Below the pieces are notes generated by a model. The model made no database searches, was not told the origin of the DNA, and saw only the letters and a list, made by a program, of their open reading frames with translations. Shown in pieces: positions 17,565 through 26,836 of a stretch of 64,000 bases of DNA (position 1 is its first letter; every line of letters starts with the position of its first letter). The translations under genes and the position numbers were made by a program. The stretch spans positions 1 through 64,000 of the forward strand of contig VUAW01000008.1 of NCBI GenBank assembly GCA_008711135.1, read 5' to 3'. The DNA comes from Rhodobacteraceae bacterium LNNU 3342 (GTDB lineage: Bacteria > Pseudomonadota > Alphaproteobacteria > Rhodobacterales > Rhodobacteraceae).

Positions 17565-18749
17565 ATGAGCTGGAAGACGCTGGACGACATGGACTTTGCC
17601 GGCAAGACCGCGCTGGTCCGCGTGGACATCAACGTGCCCGTGGCCGAGGGGAAGGTGACCGACGCGACGCGGATCGAAAAGATCGTGCCGACCATCCGCG
17701 ACATCCAGGCCAAGGGGGGCAAGGTGGTCCTGCTGGCACATTTCGGCCGTCCAAAGGGCAAGCGGGTCGAGGATATGAGCCTCTCGATAACGCTTCCTGC
17801 GCTGGAACAGGCTTTGGGGCAGAAGGTGGACTTCGTCGCAGATTGCGTAGGCGATCAGGCCGCCTCGGCCATTGCGAGCGCCACGGGCATCGTTCTTCTG
17901 GAAAATACCCGCTTCCACGCAGGCGAAGAGAAGAACGATCCTGACCTTGCCCGCGCCATGGCCGAACTAGGCGACATCTATGTGAACGACGCATTTTCCG
18001 TCGCGCACCGGGCGCATGCCTCGACCGAAGGACTGGCACACCTGCTTCCTGCCTGCGCGGGCCGACTGATGGAGGCCGAGCTGAAGGCGCTGGAGGCAGC
18101 GCTCGGCGCGCCACAGCGGCCGGTTGCGGCAGTGGTGGGCGGGGCCAAGGTCTCCACTAAGCTCGACCTCCTGGGCAACCTCGTGACCCGCGTTGACCAC
18201 CTAATCATCGGTGGCGGCATGGCGAACACCTTCCTGGTGGCGCAAGGGACTCCGGTCGGCAAGTCGCTGGCCGAACATGACATGGCAGATACCGCGCGCG
18301 AAATCCTCGCCAAGGCCGAAAGCGCGGGCTGCACGCTCCACCTGCCCCGCGACATCGTCGTCGCGCGCGAATTCAAGGCCGGGGCCGAGTGCGAGACGCT
18401 GCCCGCCGACGCCTGCCCAGAGGACGCAATGATCCTGGACGCGGGTCCGGAAACGGTGGCGCATCTGTCTCAGGTCTTCGGCGACTGCAAGACGCTGATC
18501 TGGAACGGTCCGCTTGGCGCATTCGAGATTCCGCCCTTTGATGCCGCCACGAATGCAGCGGCGCGCCGGGCGGCTGAACTGACCCGCGTGGGCGACCTGA
18601 TCAGCGTCGCGGGCGGCGGCGACACGGTCGCAGCGCTCAACAAGGCCGGCGCGGCTGAGGAGTTCAGCTACATTTCTACCGCCGGTGGTGCATTCCTCGA
18701 ATGGATGGAAGGCAAGGAGCTTCCCGGCGTGGCAGCCCTGACGCGTTAG
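17565..18749 (+). CDS. pgk: Phosphoglycerate kinase
   Basis: Interconverts 1,3-bisphosphoglycerate + ADP and 3-phosphoglycerate + ATP. The 394-residue two-domain protein shows [10 protein letters not shown] (about 13-22), HFGRPKG (about 61-67), [13 protein letters not shown] (about 111-123), [14 protein letters not shown] (about 190-203) and the C-terminal nucleotide site [16 protein letters not shown] near 347. AAGGAG lies 7 nt before the ATG. The leader contains TTGACG at 17507-17512 as a possible -35 and a stem TGACGCG/CGCGTCA (17508-17514 with 17539-17545). The glycolytic aldolase gene follows 100 bp later. Confidence 0.97.
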   Translation: MSWKTLDDMDFAGKTALVRVDINVPVAEGKVTDATRIEKIVPTIRDIQAKGGKVVLLAHFGRPKGKRVEDMSLSITLPALEQALGQKVDFVADCVGDQAASAIASATGIVLLENTRFHAGEEKNDPDLARAMAELGDIYVNDAFSVAHRAHASTEGLAHLLPACAGRLMEAELKALEAALGAPQRPVAAVVGGAKVSTKLDLLGNLVTRVDHLIIGGGMANTFLVAQGTPVGKSLAEHDMADTAREILAKAESAGCTLHLPRDIVVAREFKAGAECETLPADACPEDAMILDAGPETVAHLSQVFGDCKTLIWNGPLGAFEIPPFDAATNAAARRAAELTRVGDLISVAGGGDTVAALNKAGAAEEFSYISTAGGAFLEWMEGKELPGVAALTR

Positions 18750-18765
18750 TTGCACAAGCACATCA

Positions 18766-18788
18766 GATGGCGCGTTGTTAGCGCCATC
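18766..18788 (+). terminator. Hairpin after pgk
   Basis: GATGGCGC (18766-18773) and GCGCCATC (18781-18788) form a perfect 8-bp stem with a 7-nt loop, 17 nt after the pgk stop. No T-run follows, so it is either a weak or Rho-assisted terminator or an mRNA 3' stabiliser between pgk and the aldolase gene. Confidence 0.5.
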
Positions 18789-18851
18789 ATGGTTGCACAG
18801 CAGCCCCGCCCCCTCTAACGGTTGGCCGAAATCCTCATTCGGAGAATATCC

Positions 18852-19781
18852 ATGCGAGCGTCACGTACCGTCCAGAAAATCCTGAGCAACTACGAAGGCG
18901 AAACCCCCGGCGTGAAGGCGAATCTGTGCCGCATGCTGATGCAGGGCAAGCTGGGCGGGACGGGCAAGATGATCATCCTGCCGGTGGACCAGGGTTTTGA
19001 ACATGGCCCGGCGCGGACCTTTGCAGCCAACCCCGCCGCATATGACCCGCACTATCACTACCAGTTGGCGATCGACGCGGGCCTGAACGCCTATGCCGCA
19101 CCCCTTGGCATGATCGAGGCGGGCGCCGACACCTTTGCCGGCCAGATCCCGACGATCCTCAAGGTCAACAGCGCGAACTCGCTGATGTCTGACACTGCGG
19201 GCAAGAACCAGGCGATCACCGGCAGCGTCGATGACGCGCTGCGGCTTGGCTGCTCGGCCATCGGCTTCACGATCTACCCGGGCTCGGACGCTGCCCTGTC
19301 GATGTTCGAAGAGATCAGCGCCATGCGCGAAGAGGCCGCCGCCAAGGGCGTGGCCACCGTGATCTGGTCCTATCCGCGCGGCGAAGCGATCACCAAGGAC
19401 GGTGAAACCGCGATCGACGTGGCGGCCTATGCCGCGCAGATCGCCGCGCTTCTTGGTGCCCACATCATCAAGATCAAGCTGTCCACCGATCACCTGATGC
19501 TCCCCGAGGCCAAGAAGGTCTATGAGGAACAGCAGATCGACATCGCCAGCCAGGCTGCCCGGGTGAAACATTGCATGCAGGCCAGCTTCAACGGCCGCCG
19601 CATTGTTGTCTTCTCGGGCGGTGCAAAGAAAGGCGCCGACGGCATCTATGACGACGCCCGCGCGATCCGCGATGGCGGTGGCAACGGCTCGATCATCGGG
19701 CGCAACAGCTTCCAGCGTCCTCGGGAAGAGGCGCTCGAACTGCTGGGCAAACTGGTCGACATCTACAAAGGCCGCGCTTGA
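18852..19781 (+). CDS. Class I fructose-bisphosphate aldolase (DhnA/FbaB type)
   Basis: Cleaves fructose 1,6-bisphosphate to the two triose phosphates through a lysine Schiff base. The 309-residue protein belongs to the archaeal-type/DeoC-LacD-like class I family: MIILPVDQGFEHGP (about 38-51), GCSAIGFTIYPGSD, VIWSYPRG, and HIIKIKLSTDHL carrying the candidate Schiff-base lysine near residue 207. RIVVFSGGAKKGADGIYDD and SIIGRNSFQRPREEAL follow. The ATG at 18852 has GGAGAA upstream and gives the family N-terminus; ATG 18822 adds ten unlikely residues. It ends at a strong terminator. Confidence 0.92.
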   Translation: MRASRTVQKILSNYEGETPGVKANLCRMLMQGKLGGTGKMIILPVDQGFEHGPARTFAANPAAYDPHYHYQLAIDAGLNAYAAPLGMIEAGADTFAGQIPTILKVNSANSLMSDTAGKNQAITGSVDDALRLGCSAIGFTIYPGSDAALSMFEEISAMREEAAAKGVATVIWSYPRGEAITKDGETAIDVAAYAAQIAALLGAHIIKIKLSTDHLMLPEAKKVYEEQQIDIASQAARVKHCMQASFNGRRIVVFSGGAKKGADGIYDDARAIRDGGGNGSIIGRNSFQRPREEALELLGKLVDIYKGRA

Positions 19782-19804
19782 TCCGCAGCCTGCCGAACGG
19801 CATG

Positions 19805-19830
19805 AACGCGCCCCACCCGGGGCGCGTTTT
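19805..19830 (+). terminator. Rho-independent terminator after the aldolase gene
   Basis: AACGCGCCCC (19805-19814) pairs perfectly with GGGGCGCGTT (19819-19828) around an ACCC loop and runs into TTTT, 24 nt after the aldolase stop. It separates the glycolytic pair from the septum gene. Confidence 0.9.
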
Positions 19831-19900
19831 CATTTGAAGGATTTCCGAACCGTTCCGGTTGTGCGAAATTTGCCCGAAGCGCCCCGACAGAGGACAGCAC

Positions 19901-20203
19901 ATGAGCAGACAACGCACCCGCCCCTCGCTTGGCCCCGTCATCTATTACGGGTTGGCCTTCACGCTTGCCAGCTACTTCACCTTTGCCGCCGTGCAGGGGG
20001 ACTATGGCGTCTTCCGCCGCGTCCAGATCGACGCCGAAGCCCGCGCCCTGGCGGAAGAACGTGATCGCCTTGCCGCCGAACTTTCTACCATCCAGAATCG
20101 CACGCTGCGCCTGTCGGACGAGTTCCTCGACCTCGACCTGCTTGACGAACAGGCACGAGAGGTCCTCGGCCTGATCCGCGTGGACGAACTGGTAGTGCGG
20201 TAG
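19901..20203 (+). CDS. FtsB/DivIC-like septum formation initiator protein
   Basis: A 100-residue bitopic protein of the septum formation initiator family, part of the divisome core. After a short basic cytoplasmic tail a membrane helix spans about residues 10-30 (VIYYGLAFTLASYFTF). It is followed by a coiled coil (about 38-75, EARALAEERDRLAAELSTIQNRTLRL) and a C-terminal segment ending ARE-type LGLIRVDELVVR. The ATG at 19901 has GAGGA upstream; the ATG at 19859 would add 14 residues with no membrane logic. It precedes the pdh genes by 89 bp, as commonly seen in Rhodobacterales. Confidence 0.88.
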   Translation: MSRQRTRPSLGPVIYYGLAFTLASYFTFAAVQGDYGVFRRVQIDAEARALAEERDRLAAELSTIQNRTLRLSDEFLDLDLLDEQAREVLGLIRVDELVVR

Positions 20204-20217
20204 ACCAAAAATATACT

Positions 20218-20245
20218 TTGCGGCACCTCACGAACCGGTTATAGA
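20218..20245 (+). promoter_or_regulatory. Candidate promoter of the pdhABC operon
   Basis: TTGCGG at 20218-20223 and TATAGA at 20240-20245 are separated by 16 bp, starting 14 nt after the septum gene's stop. The predicted transcript would begin about 40 nt before the pdhA start at 20293, which has GGGAGGA upstream. The -10 match is good, the -35 moderate; not verified. Confidence 0.35.
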
Positions 20246-20292
20246 TCGTTTAGCGTTAAACTATCTGTCTCTAGCCAGGGAGGAAGTTCGGC

Positions 20293-21282
20293 ATGGCCGC
20301 GAAAAGGACCCCCGAGATAGCCAATATCTCCAAGGACGAACTGCTCAAATTCTATCGCGACATGCTGCTGATCCGGCGGTTCGAGGAGAAGGCAGGCCAG
20401 CTTTACGGCATGGGCCTGATCGGCGGTTTCTGCCATCTCTACATCGGCCAGGAGGCTGTTGTGGTCGGCCTCGAAGCCGCGGCCGAGGAAGGCGACAAGC
20501 GCATCACCAGCTACCGTGACCACGGCCATATGCTGGCCTGCGGCATGGACGCCGGCGGCGTGATGGCCGAACTGACCGGGCGCATCGGCGGCTATTCCAA
20601 GGGCAAGGGCGGCTCGATGCACATGTTCTCGCGCGAGAAGCACTTCTATGGCGGCCACGGAATCGTGGGCGCGCAGGTGCCGCTGGGGGCGGGCCTCGCC
20701 TTTGCCGACAAGTACCTTGGCAATGACCGCGTAACCTTCACGTATTTCGGCGACGGCGCGGCCAACCAGGGCCAGGTCTATGAGACCTACAACATGGCGC
20801 AGCTCTGGAACCTGCCGGTCGTGTTCGTGATCGAGAACAACCAGTACGCCATGGGTACCAGCGTCGCCCGTTCGACGAAGTCGCCCAGCCTCTGGGAACG
20901 CGGCGCGGCTTACGGCATCAAGGGTGAAGCGGTTGATGGCATGGACGTGCTGGCCGTCAAGGCTGCCGGCGAAAAGGCCGTTGCTGCCTGCCGTGCTGGC
21001 GATGGCCCGTACATCCTGGAAATGAACACCTATCGCTATCGCGGTCACTCGATGTCCGACCCCGCGAAATACCGCACCCGCGAAGAGGTGCAGAAGATGC
21101 GCGATGAAAAGGACCCGATCGAACGCGTCCGCGACCTGTTGCTTACCGGCGGCCACGCCACTGACGATGACCTCAAGGCCATCGACAAGGACATCAAGGC
21201 GATCGTGAACGAGTCGGCCGAATTCGCCAAGGAAAGCCCGGAGCCCGATCTGTCGGAACTCTGGACGGACATCTACGCCTGA
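20293..21282 (+). CDS. pdhA: Pyruvate dehydrogenase E1 component, alpha subunit
   Basis: Thiamine-diphosphate subunit of the complex that oxidatively decarboxylates pyruvate to acetyl-CoA. The 329-residue protein has the E1-alpha signature [14 protein letters not shown] (about 31-44), the TPP motif [17 protein letters not shown] (GDG...N, about 153-169) and the phosphorylation-loop-like region [19 protein letters not shown] (about 242-260). It is of the two-subunit (alpha/beta) E1 type found in alphaproteobacteria and mitochondria. First of three genes; pdhB begins 13 nt after its stop. Confidence 0.97.
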   Translation: MAAKRTPEIANISKDELLKFYRDMLLIRRFEEKAGQLYGMGLIGGFCHLYIGQEAVVVGLEAAAEEGDKRITSYRDHGHMLACGMDAGGVMAELTGRIGGYSKGKGGSMHMFSREKHFYGGHGIVGAQVPLGAGLAFADKYLGNDRVTFTYFGDGAANQGQVYETYNMAQLWNLPVVFVIENNQYAMGTSVARSTKSPSLWERGAAYGIKGEAVDGMDVLAVKAAGEKAVAACRAGDGPYILEMNTYRYRGHSMSDPAKYRTREEVQKMRDEKDPIERVRDLLLTGGHATDDDLKAIDKDIKAIVNESAEFAKESPEPDLSELWTDIYA

Positions 21283-21295
21283 GGGGGAGAGAGAC

Positions 21296-22702
21296 ATGGC
21301 AACCGAAATCCTGATGCCCGCGCTTTCGCCCACGATGGAAGAGGGCACGCTTGCGAAATGGCTGGTCAAGGAGGGCGACTCCGTCACCTCCGGCCAGATC
21401 ATCGCGGAAATTGAAACCGACAAGGCCACGATGGAATTCGAGGCCGTCGATGAGGGAACGGTCGGCAAGATCCTCGTGACCGAGGGCACCGCCGGGGTGA
21501 AGGTGAACACCCCCATCGCGGTGCTTGTCGAGGACGGCGAAGAAGTATCCGACGGTCAGAACCGCACCGAAAAATCCGAGGATGTCGGCGGCGAAAAGCC
21601 GGGCGTCAAGGAAGCGGACAAGTCGCTGCCCAAAGATCTGCCCGCCGCTGCTGCCCCGCAGGCCGCACCGCCTGCCGCCCCCACCATGGCCCGCGAACCC
21701 GACTGGCCCGAGGGTACGGAGATGAAGACCCAGACCGTGCGCGAAGCCCTTCGCGACGCCATGGCCGAGGAAATGCGCCGGGACGAGACTGTCTACCTCA
21801 TGGGTGAGGAAGTTGGCGAATACCAAGGCGCCTACAAGATCAGCCAAGGCCTTCTGGACGAGTTCGGCGCCAAGCGCGTGGTTGACACGCCGATCACCGA
21901 ACATGGCTTTGCCGGCATCGCCGTGGGTTCCGCCTTCGCGGGTCTGCGCCCGCTGGTCGAGTTCATGACCTTCAACTTTGCCATGCAGGCGATCGACCAT
22001 ATCATCAACTCGGCGGCCAAGACGCTCTACATGTCCGGCGGCCAGATGGGCTGCCCGATCGTGTTCCGGGGGCCCAACGGCGCCGCCGCCCGCGTGGGCG
22101 CGCAGCACAGCCAGGACTACGCGGCATGGTACGCGCAGATCCCCGGCCTCAAGGTGGTCATGCCCTATTCGGCTGCCGACGCAAAGGGCCTGCTGAAAAC
22201 CGCGATCCGCGACAACAACCCGGTGATCTTCCTCGAGAACGAGATCCTCTACGGCCGCAGCTTCGAAGTGCCGGTCATGGATGATTTCACCGTTCCCTTC
22301 GGCAAGGCCAAGATCTGGCGCGAAGGCACGGATGTCACCATCGTTTCCTTCGGCATCGGCATGACCTATGCACTGGAAGCCGCTGAAAAGCTGGCACAGG
22401 ACGGCATCAGCGCCGAGGTCATCGACCTTCGCACGATCCGCCCGATGGACACGGATGCGATCATCCAGTCGGTGAAAAAGACCAACCGCTGCGTCACGGT
22501 CGAGGAAGGCTGGCCGCAGGGTTCAGTCGGCAACTACATCAGTTCCGTCCTGATGCAGCAGGCGTTCGACTACCTCGACGCCCCGGTCATCAACCTGACC
22601 GGCAAGGACGTCCCGATGCCCTATGCCGCCAACCTCGAAAAGCTCGCGCTGATCACGACGGCCGAGGTGATCGAGGCCGTCAAGCAAGTCACCTATCGTT
22701 AA
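21296..22702 (+). CDS. pdhB: Pyruvate dehydrogenase E1 component, beta subunit with N-terminal lipoyl domain
   Basis: At 468 residues it is about 130 longer than an ordinary E1-beta because residues 1-80 form a biotinyl/lipoyl domain with the lipoylated Lys43 in [10 protein letters not shown] proline/alanine linker follows (about 90-135), then the transketolase-like E1-beta domain from about residue 142 ([41 protein letters not shown]) and the C-terminal transketolase domain ([11 protein letters not shown]). The lipoyl domain is nearly identical to that of the adjacent E2 gene. Lipoylated E1-beta is known from several alphaproteobacteria. The two genes are 12 nt apart. Confidence 0.97.
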   Translation: MATEILMPALSPTMEEGTLAKWLVKEGDSVTSGQIIAEIETDKATMEFEAVDEGTVGKILVTEGTAGVKVNTPIAVLVEDGEEVSDGQNRTEKSEDVGGEKPGVKEADKSLPKDLPAAAAPQAAPPAAPTMAREPDWPEGTEMKTQTVREALRDAMAEEMRRDETVYLMGEEVGEYQGAYKISQGLLDEFGAKRVVDTPITEHGFAGIAVGSAFAGLRPLVEFMTFNFAMQAIDHIINSAAKTLYMSGGQMGCPIVFRGPNGAAARVGAQHSQDYAAWYAQIPGLKVVMPYSAADAKGLLKTAIRDNNPVIFLENEILYGRSFEVPVMDDFTVPFGKAKIWREGTDVTIVSFGIGMTYALEAAEKLAQDGISAEVIDLRTIRPMDTDAIIQSVKKTNRCVTVEEGWPQGSVGNYISSVLMQQAFDYLDAPVINLTGKDVPMPYAANLEKLALITTAEVIEAVKQVTYR

Positions 22703-22714
22703 GGAGACAAGGAA

Positions 22715-24046
22715 ATGGCAACCGAAATCCTGATGCCCGCCCTGTCCCCCACGATGGAGGAAGGGACGCTGGCGAAATGGCTGGTCAAGGAAGGCGACAC
22801 CGTCTCCTCTGGCGACATCCTGGCCGAAATCGAGACCGACAAGGCCACGATGGAATTCGAGGCCGTTGATGAAGGCGTGGTGGGCAAGATACTTGTCGCT
22901 GAAGGCACGGCAGGCGTAAAGGTCAACCAGCCCATCGCCATCCTTGTCGAGGAAGGCGAAGAGGTTTCCGACGCGCCGAAGCCGGCCGCTCCCGTCTCGG
23001 CCGCGCAGGACGCGAAGGCCGCGAAGGAGGCCGAGCCACTGCGCGAAGCCGGCCGCACCGATGCCGGCCCCGCCCCGCAGAAGACGGGTTCAGAAGCGCC
23101 CAGAACGCAGGGGGAGCGCATCTTCGCCTCGCCCCTCGCCCGGCGCATCGCCGCGGAGAAGGGTCTCGATCTGGGCTCCATCACCGGCTCTGGTCCGCGG
23201 GGACGGATCGTAAAGGCGGATGTCGAAGGCGCGACTGCTGCGCCCAAGGCCGCCGCAGCCCCTGCTCCGGCCCCCAAGGCCGAAGCGCCCAAGCCGGAAC
23301 CGGTCAAGCCAGCCGGCGCCTCTGCCGATGCGGTGGCGAAAATGTTCGAAGGCCGCGCGTATGAGGAAGTCACCCTCGACGGGATGCGCCGCACAATTGC
23401 CGCACGGCTTTCCGAGGCCAAGCAGACCATCCCGCACTTCTACCTGCGGCGCGAGGTGCAGCTTGACGCGCTGATGAAGTTCCGCAGCACGCTGAACGCC
23501 CAGCTTGAGGGGCGCGGCGTGAAGCTCTCGGTCAACGACTTCATCATCAAGGCCGCTGCGATGGCGCTGCAGACGGTTCCCGACGCGAATGCCGTCTGGG
23601 CCGGCGACCGCATCCTGCGGCTGAAGCCGTCGGACGTGGCCGTGGCCGTTGCGATCGAAGGCGGGCTGTTTACCCCGGTCCTGAAAGACGCACATCAGAA
23701 GTCGCTGTCGGCCCTGTCGGCAGAGATGAAGGATCTGGCCGGTCGTGCGCGGAACAAGAAGCTTGCCCCGCACGAATACATCGGCGGCTCGATGGCGATC
23801 TCCAACCTCGGCATGTTCGGGATCGAGAACTTCGACGCGGTCATCAACCCGCCCCACGGGTCGATCCTCGCAGTCGGCGCTGGTATCAAGAAGCCGGTCG
23901 TGGGTGCGGATGGTGAACTCAAGGTCGCCACGGTCATGTCCATGACGCTTTCGGTCGATCACCGGGTCATCGACGGCGCACTTGGGGCACAGTTCCTGCA
24001 GGCGATCATCGAGAACCTTGAAAACCCGATGAGCATGCTCGCCTAA
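22715..24046 (+). CDS. pdhC: Pyruvate dehydrogenase E2, dihydrolipoamide acetyltransferase
   Basis: Core subunit that passes the acetyl group from lipoyl-lysine to CoA. Its 443 residues comprise one lipoyl domain (1-80, Lys43), an alanine/proline linker, the E3-binding domain (about 132-170, [17 protein letters not shown]), a second linker and the catalytic domain (about 210-443) with the active-site motif [10 protein letters not shown] near 412-421. No E3 (lpd) gene follows in this window; the operon ends at a strong terminator. Confidence 0.97.
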   Translation: MATEILMPALSPTMEEGTLAKWLVKEGDTVSSGDILAEIETDKATMEFEAVDEGVVGKILVAEGTAGVKVNQPIAILVEEGEEVSDAPKPAAPVSAAQDAKAAKEAEPLREAGRTDAGPAPQKTGSEAPRTQGERIFASPLARRIAAEKGLDLGSITGSGPRGRIVKADVEGATAAPKAAAAPAPAPKAEAPKPEPVKPAGASADAVAKMFEGRAYEEVTLDGMRRTIAARLSEAKQTIPHFYLRREVQLDALMKFRSTLNAQLEGRGVKLSVNDFIIKAAAMALQTVPDANAVWAGDRILRLKPSDVAVAVAIEGGLFTPVLKDAHQKSLSALSAEMKDLAGRARNKKLAPHEYIGGSMAISNLGMFGIENFDAVINPPHGSILAVGAGIKKPVVGADGELKVATVMSMTLSVDHRVIDGALGAQFLQAIIENLENPMSMLA

Positions 24047-24069
24047 CCTGGGCTCTCATACACGCTACA

Positions 24070-24105
24070 GGTCCGGACGATGGCTTCGTCCGGACCTTCT
24101 TTTTT
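24070..24105 (+). terminator. Rho-independent terminator of the pdh operon
   Basis: GGTCCGGACGA (24070-24080) pairs perfectly with TCGTCCGGACC (24086-24096) around a TGGCT loop and is followed by TTCTTTTTT. It lies 24 nt after the pdhC stop. Confidence 0.95.
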
Positions 24106-24106
24106 G

Positions 24107-24429
24107 GCTGGACGGATTACTGGCAGTTGCAGACAACACTCTGCTGTCGCCGCACCGTTAGCCGCTGAACCGGGTTCGTCCAGAGGTGGTTGATGTCATC
24201 CGTCGGACGCGTAGCCGCTGCAGGACGGCCCTCAAGCTGTCTGCGAACGGCATGCGCTCCTGCACCTTCGTCGTCCGTTGTCTGGGACAAGGCCTGGATG
24301 AGATTCTTCTTCAGCCACGGATGCGCTTTTGCAAGGTTCAGGAGAATGAATATCTTGGCTATGCAATCAGGTGCACGCTACCTGATCAGGTAGCAGCCTC
24401 AAAGGCATTTACTCCTCTCAGGAAGGTGA
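24107..24429. other. 323-bp gap between pdh terminator and tRNA-Asp
   Basis: Short open frames occur but none has a ribosome binding site plus protein-like content. The stretch holds a 7-bp inverted repeat CTGGACG (24108-24114) / CGTCCAG (24177-24183), and the long palindrome described separately. It is downstream of the tRNA-Asp pair (minus strand), so part may be the tRNA transcript's 3' trailer. Confidence 0.45.
24377..24394. repeat. 18-bp perfect palindrome beside tRNA-Asp
   Basis: GCTACCTGATCAGGTAGC reads the same on both strands. The half-site ATCAGGT occurs once more just upstream at 24366-24372, and pairs with ACCTGAT at 24380-24386, so two alternative hairpins can form. It lies 35 bp beyond the 3' end of the first tRNA-Asp on the minus strand. 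It could be a dimeric-regulator operator or a trailer hairpin; there is no T-run for a classical terminator. Confidence 0.5.
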
Positions 24430-24506
24430 TGGCGCGGTTGACGGGGCTCGAACCCGCGACCCCCGGCGTGACAGGCCGGTACTCTAACCGACTGAGCTAC
24501 AACCGC
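24430..24506 (-). tRNA. tRNA-Asp (anticodon GTC), copy 1
   Basis: A 77-nt cloverleaf on the minus strand with encoded CCA at 24430-24432. The acceptor GCGGTTG pairs with CAACCGC, the anticodon loop is CTGTCAC (GTC) and the T loop is GTTCGAGCC. It is identical in sequence to the second copy 26 bp away and downstream of it in the transcript. Confidence 0.96.
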
Positions 24507-24532
24507 GCATCTGCGTTCGGGCGATCCGGTGG

Positions 24533-24609
24533 TGGCGCGGTTGACGGGGCTCGAACCCGCGACCCCCGGCGTGACAGGCCGGTACTCTAACCGACTGAGC
24601 TACAACCGC
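24533..24609 (-). tRNA. tRNA-Asp (anticodon GTC), copy 2
   Basis: The same 77-nt tRNA as at 24430-24506, with encoded CCA at 24533-24535 and GTC anticodon. On the minus strand this copy is transcribed first. Complete identity points to a recent duplication or gene conversion. Confidence 0.96.
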
Positions 24610-24696
24610 ATGTCCACCCGTCCGGATCGCCTCCGAACGTGGGGAGGGTAATATGCAGAGTACGGGGCGGCGTCAAGCACATCTGACAGGAAATTT

Positions 24697-25686
24697 TCAT
24701 GTTGTCGGCATTTCCTTGTCCGGCCCCGGCGGCTGCGGCGTCGAAGGGCGCAGGACCGGCAGCGGAACGAACTCGGCATCGTCGCCGGGCGGCAGGCGGA
24801 ACCGCCCGTGCGCCCAATCACCGGCGCGCCAAGCTTCCTTGGCGGCCTGGATCCTGTCTCGAGAGGACGCAACGAAGTTCCACCAGATGAAGCGCGGCCC
24901 CGGCAGCGTCGCCCCGCCCAGAAGCAGCAGCCGTGCGCCTTGATCCCCGGCCTTCAGGCTGATCCGGTCGCCGGGACGAAAGATCATCATCCGGCCGGAT
25001 TCGAATTCGTCGCGCGCCACCGTCACGCCGCCCTGCAAAATGTGGACCCCCCGATCCTCGTGATCGTCGGGAAGGGGAATCGCGGCGCCGGGGGCAAGCC
25101 GGGCCTCGGCATAGAACAGCTCTGACGGCACCGGGACCGGCGAAGTCTCTCCCCATCCGGTGCCAAGGATCAGGCGCAACTCCTTCCCCTCGGCCTCCAG
25201 CAGTGGCAGGGCGCTGGCACCTGCGTGGTGAAAGGCAGCAGGCCCGTCCTCGGCAGCCTCTGGCAGGGCGAGCCAGGTCTGGACGCCGAACAGCCCGTGC
25301 GGCCGCTGCCGCAGCGCCCCGTCGGTGCGTTCGGAATGGGTGATGCCGTTCCCGGCCACCATCAGGTTCACATCCCCCGGCGCGATCCACTGATCGGTGC
25401 CAAGCGAGTCGCGGTGGTGCAGCGCCCCCTGAAGCAGGTAGGTCACCGTCGCCAGCCCGATGTGCGGATGCGGCCGCACGTCGATCCCCTGCCCCGTCAC
25501 GAATTCCGCGGGACCAATCTGGTCAAAGAAAATGAAGGGCCCCACCATCTGGCGTTCCGGGGCTGGAAGGGCGCGACGTACCTCGAACCCGCCGATGTCG
25601 CGGGACCTGGGCACGATGATCGTGGCGATGCTGTCCACCGCATCCCCTACAGGGATGTGGGGGTCGAGAGCGGGGCTCCAGCTCAT
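24697..25686 (-). CDS. Pirin family protein
   Basis: A 329-residue bicupin of the pirin family. The N-terminal cupin has HPHIGLATVTYLLQG (about 70-84), whose histidines are candidate metal ligands, GDVNLMVAGNGITHSE (about 105-120) and LFGVQTWLALP. The C-terminal pirin-C domain carries VHILQGGVTV and GDRISLKAG. Members include quercetin dioxygenases and proteins of unknown role. The ATG at 25686 has GAGGAG upstream; the longer frame to 25800 would add 38 unrelated residues. The end of the metal-permease gene lies 10 nt before its start, so it may be the last gene of that operon. Confidence 0.9.
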   Translation of the reverse strand: MSWSPALDPHIPVGDAVDSIATIIVPRSRDIGGFEVRRALPAPERQMVGPFIFFDQIGPAEFVTGQGIDVRPHPHIGLATVTYLLQGALHHRDSLGTDQWIAPGDVNLMVAGNGITHSERTDGALRQRPHGLFGVQTWLALPEAAEDGPAAFHHAGASALPLLEAEGKELRLILGTGWGETSPVPVPSELFYAEARLAPGAAIPLPDDHEDRGVHILQGGVTVARDEFESGRMMIFRPGDRISLKAGDQGARLLLLGGATLPGPRFIWWNFVASSRDRIQAAKEAWRAGDWAHGRFRLPPGDDAEFVPLPVLRPSTPQPPGPDKEMPTT

Positions 25687-25696
25687 GTCAGGCTCC

Positions 25697-26836
25697 TCAG
25701 TTGCCGCGGCGCCACGGCTCGAAGATCTGGAAGGCGACCGCGCGCCCTTTCGGAGTAAGATGCAGCCGTTCCCCCCGCCGTTCAACCAGCCCGCGGTCAA
25801 GCCCGTGCAGGATCACGCGGCGCGTCTGCGCTTCCGGCCAAAGCAGGTGGTCATGCAGGGCCCGCACAGTGTTTTCCTCGGCCGCCTCGGGACCGCCTTC
25901 GTGGTTGTAGAGATGCGCGACCAGCGAACGTGCGTCATTCTCCGCCCGCACTTGCCGCAGCCGTACCGCCCGCGCCACAAGACCGTGCCGCGGACCTGCG
26001 ATCCATGCCACCAACAGGAACGCCCCTGTCACCAGCGCCATCATCCCGCCGATCGACACGTTCCAATACAGCGCCAACACATACCCGATCGCACTGCTCG
26101 CCACCGCCATCGCCACCGCCAGCAAAAGGACCAGGCTCAGCCGGTCAGTCAGTAAAAGCGCCGCAGAAGGGGGCACAATGACAAAGGCCAGAAACAGCAC
26201 GACCCCCACGGCGTCAAAGCTTGCCACCGCCGTCGCGCTGGTCAGCCCCAGCAGCACGTAGAACAGCAGCCCTGGCGCAAAGCCCAGCGCATGGGCAAGA
26301 GCGATGTCAAAGCTCGCAAGCTTCAACTCCTTCCAGCAGAGCGTCACGAACAGCAGATTGCAAAGCGTCAGCGCGCCCACTGCCAGCATCGCCCTTGGCA
26401 CCGCCCATTCGCCGATCTGAACCGTATCCAGCCAGACGAACCCGATTTCCCCCAGCAGCACTGCGTGTTCATCGATATGCACATTGCGGGCGTTCAGGCT
26501 GACGAGCAGCACGCCCAACGCAAAGAGCGCCGGAAACACCAGCCCGATGGCCGCATCCATCGCGACCCGCCCGGAACGCGCCAGCGCCTCGGTCAGCACG
26601 ACGGACAGCAGTCCCACGACCGCCGCGGCGACCAGCGCCAGCGGCCCACTGATTTCGCCTGTTGCCATCCAGGCCAGCACGATGCCCAGCAGGATGGAAT
26701 GGCTGATCGCATGGGTCAGCATCCCCGCCCCGCGCAGCACCAGGAACACCCCGAGCAAGGAGGAGCCGGCCCCAACCAGCGCCCCCGTGGTGACGATCAT
26801 CGCGTGCAGGCTGTCAAAGAACCACGTGATCATCAA
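25697..26836 (-). CDS. Metal ABC transporter permease with C-terminal winged-helix tail
   Basis: An integral-membrane subunit of a manganese/zinc/iron chelate importer (ABC-3 family): residues about 1-285 hold eight or so hydrophobic helices with GSSLLGVFLVLRGAGML, HAISHSILLGIVLAW and ATAVASFDAVGVVLFLAFVIVPPSAA. Ordinary members end near residue 280. Here about 95 further cytoplasmic residues follow with NTVRALHDHLLWPEAQTRR, ILHGLDRGLVERRGERLHLTPKG, which look like a DtxR/MntR-type winged helix. Overlaps the second permease gene by 4 nt. The tail may sense or bind something; that is inference. Confidence 0.88.
   Translation of the reverse strand: MMITWFFDSLHAMIVTTGALVGAGSSLLGVFLVLRGAGMLTHAISHSILLGIVLAWMATGEISGPLALVAAAVVGLLSVVLTEALARSGRVAMDAAIGLVFPALFALGVLLVSLNARNVHIDEHAVLLGEIGFVWLDTVQIGEWAVPRAMLAVGALTLCNLLFVTLCWKELKLASFDIALAHALGFAPGLLFYVLLGLTSATAVASFDAVGVVLFLAFVIVPPSAALLLTDRLSLVLLLAVAMAVASSAIGYVLALYWNVSIGGMMALVTGAFLLVAWIAGPRHGLVARAVRLRQVRAENDARSLVAHLYNHEGGPEAAEENTVRALHDHLLWPEAQTRRVILHGLDRGLVERRGERLHLTPKGRAVAFQIFEPWRRGN

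Noticed and set aside
24190-24393. Small open frame of 67 residues in the gap before tRNA-Asp
   Set aside because: No Shine-Dalgarno, no protein-like pattern, and it runs into the palindrome.
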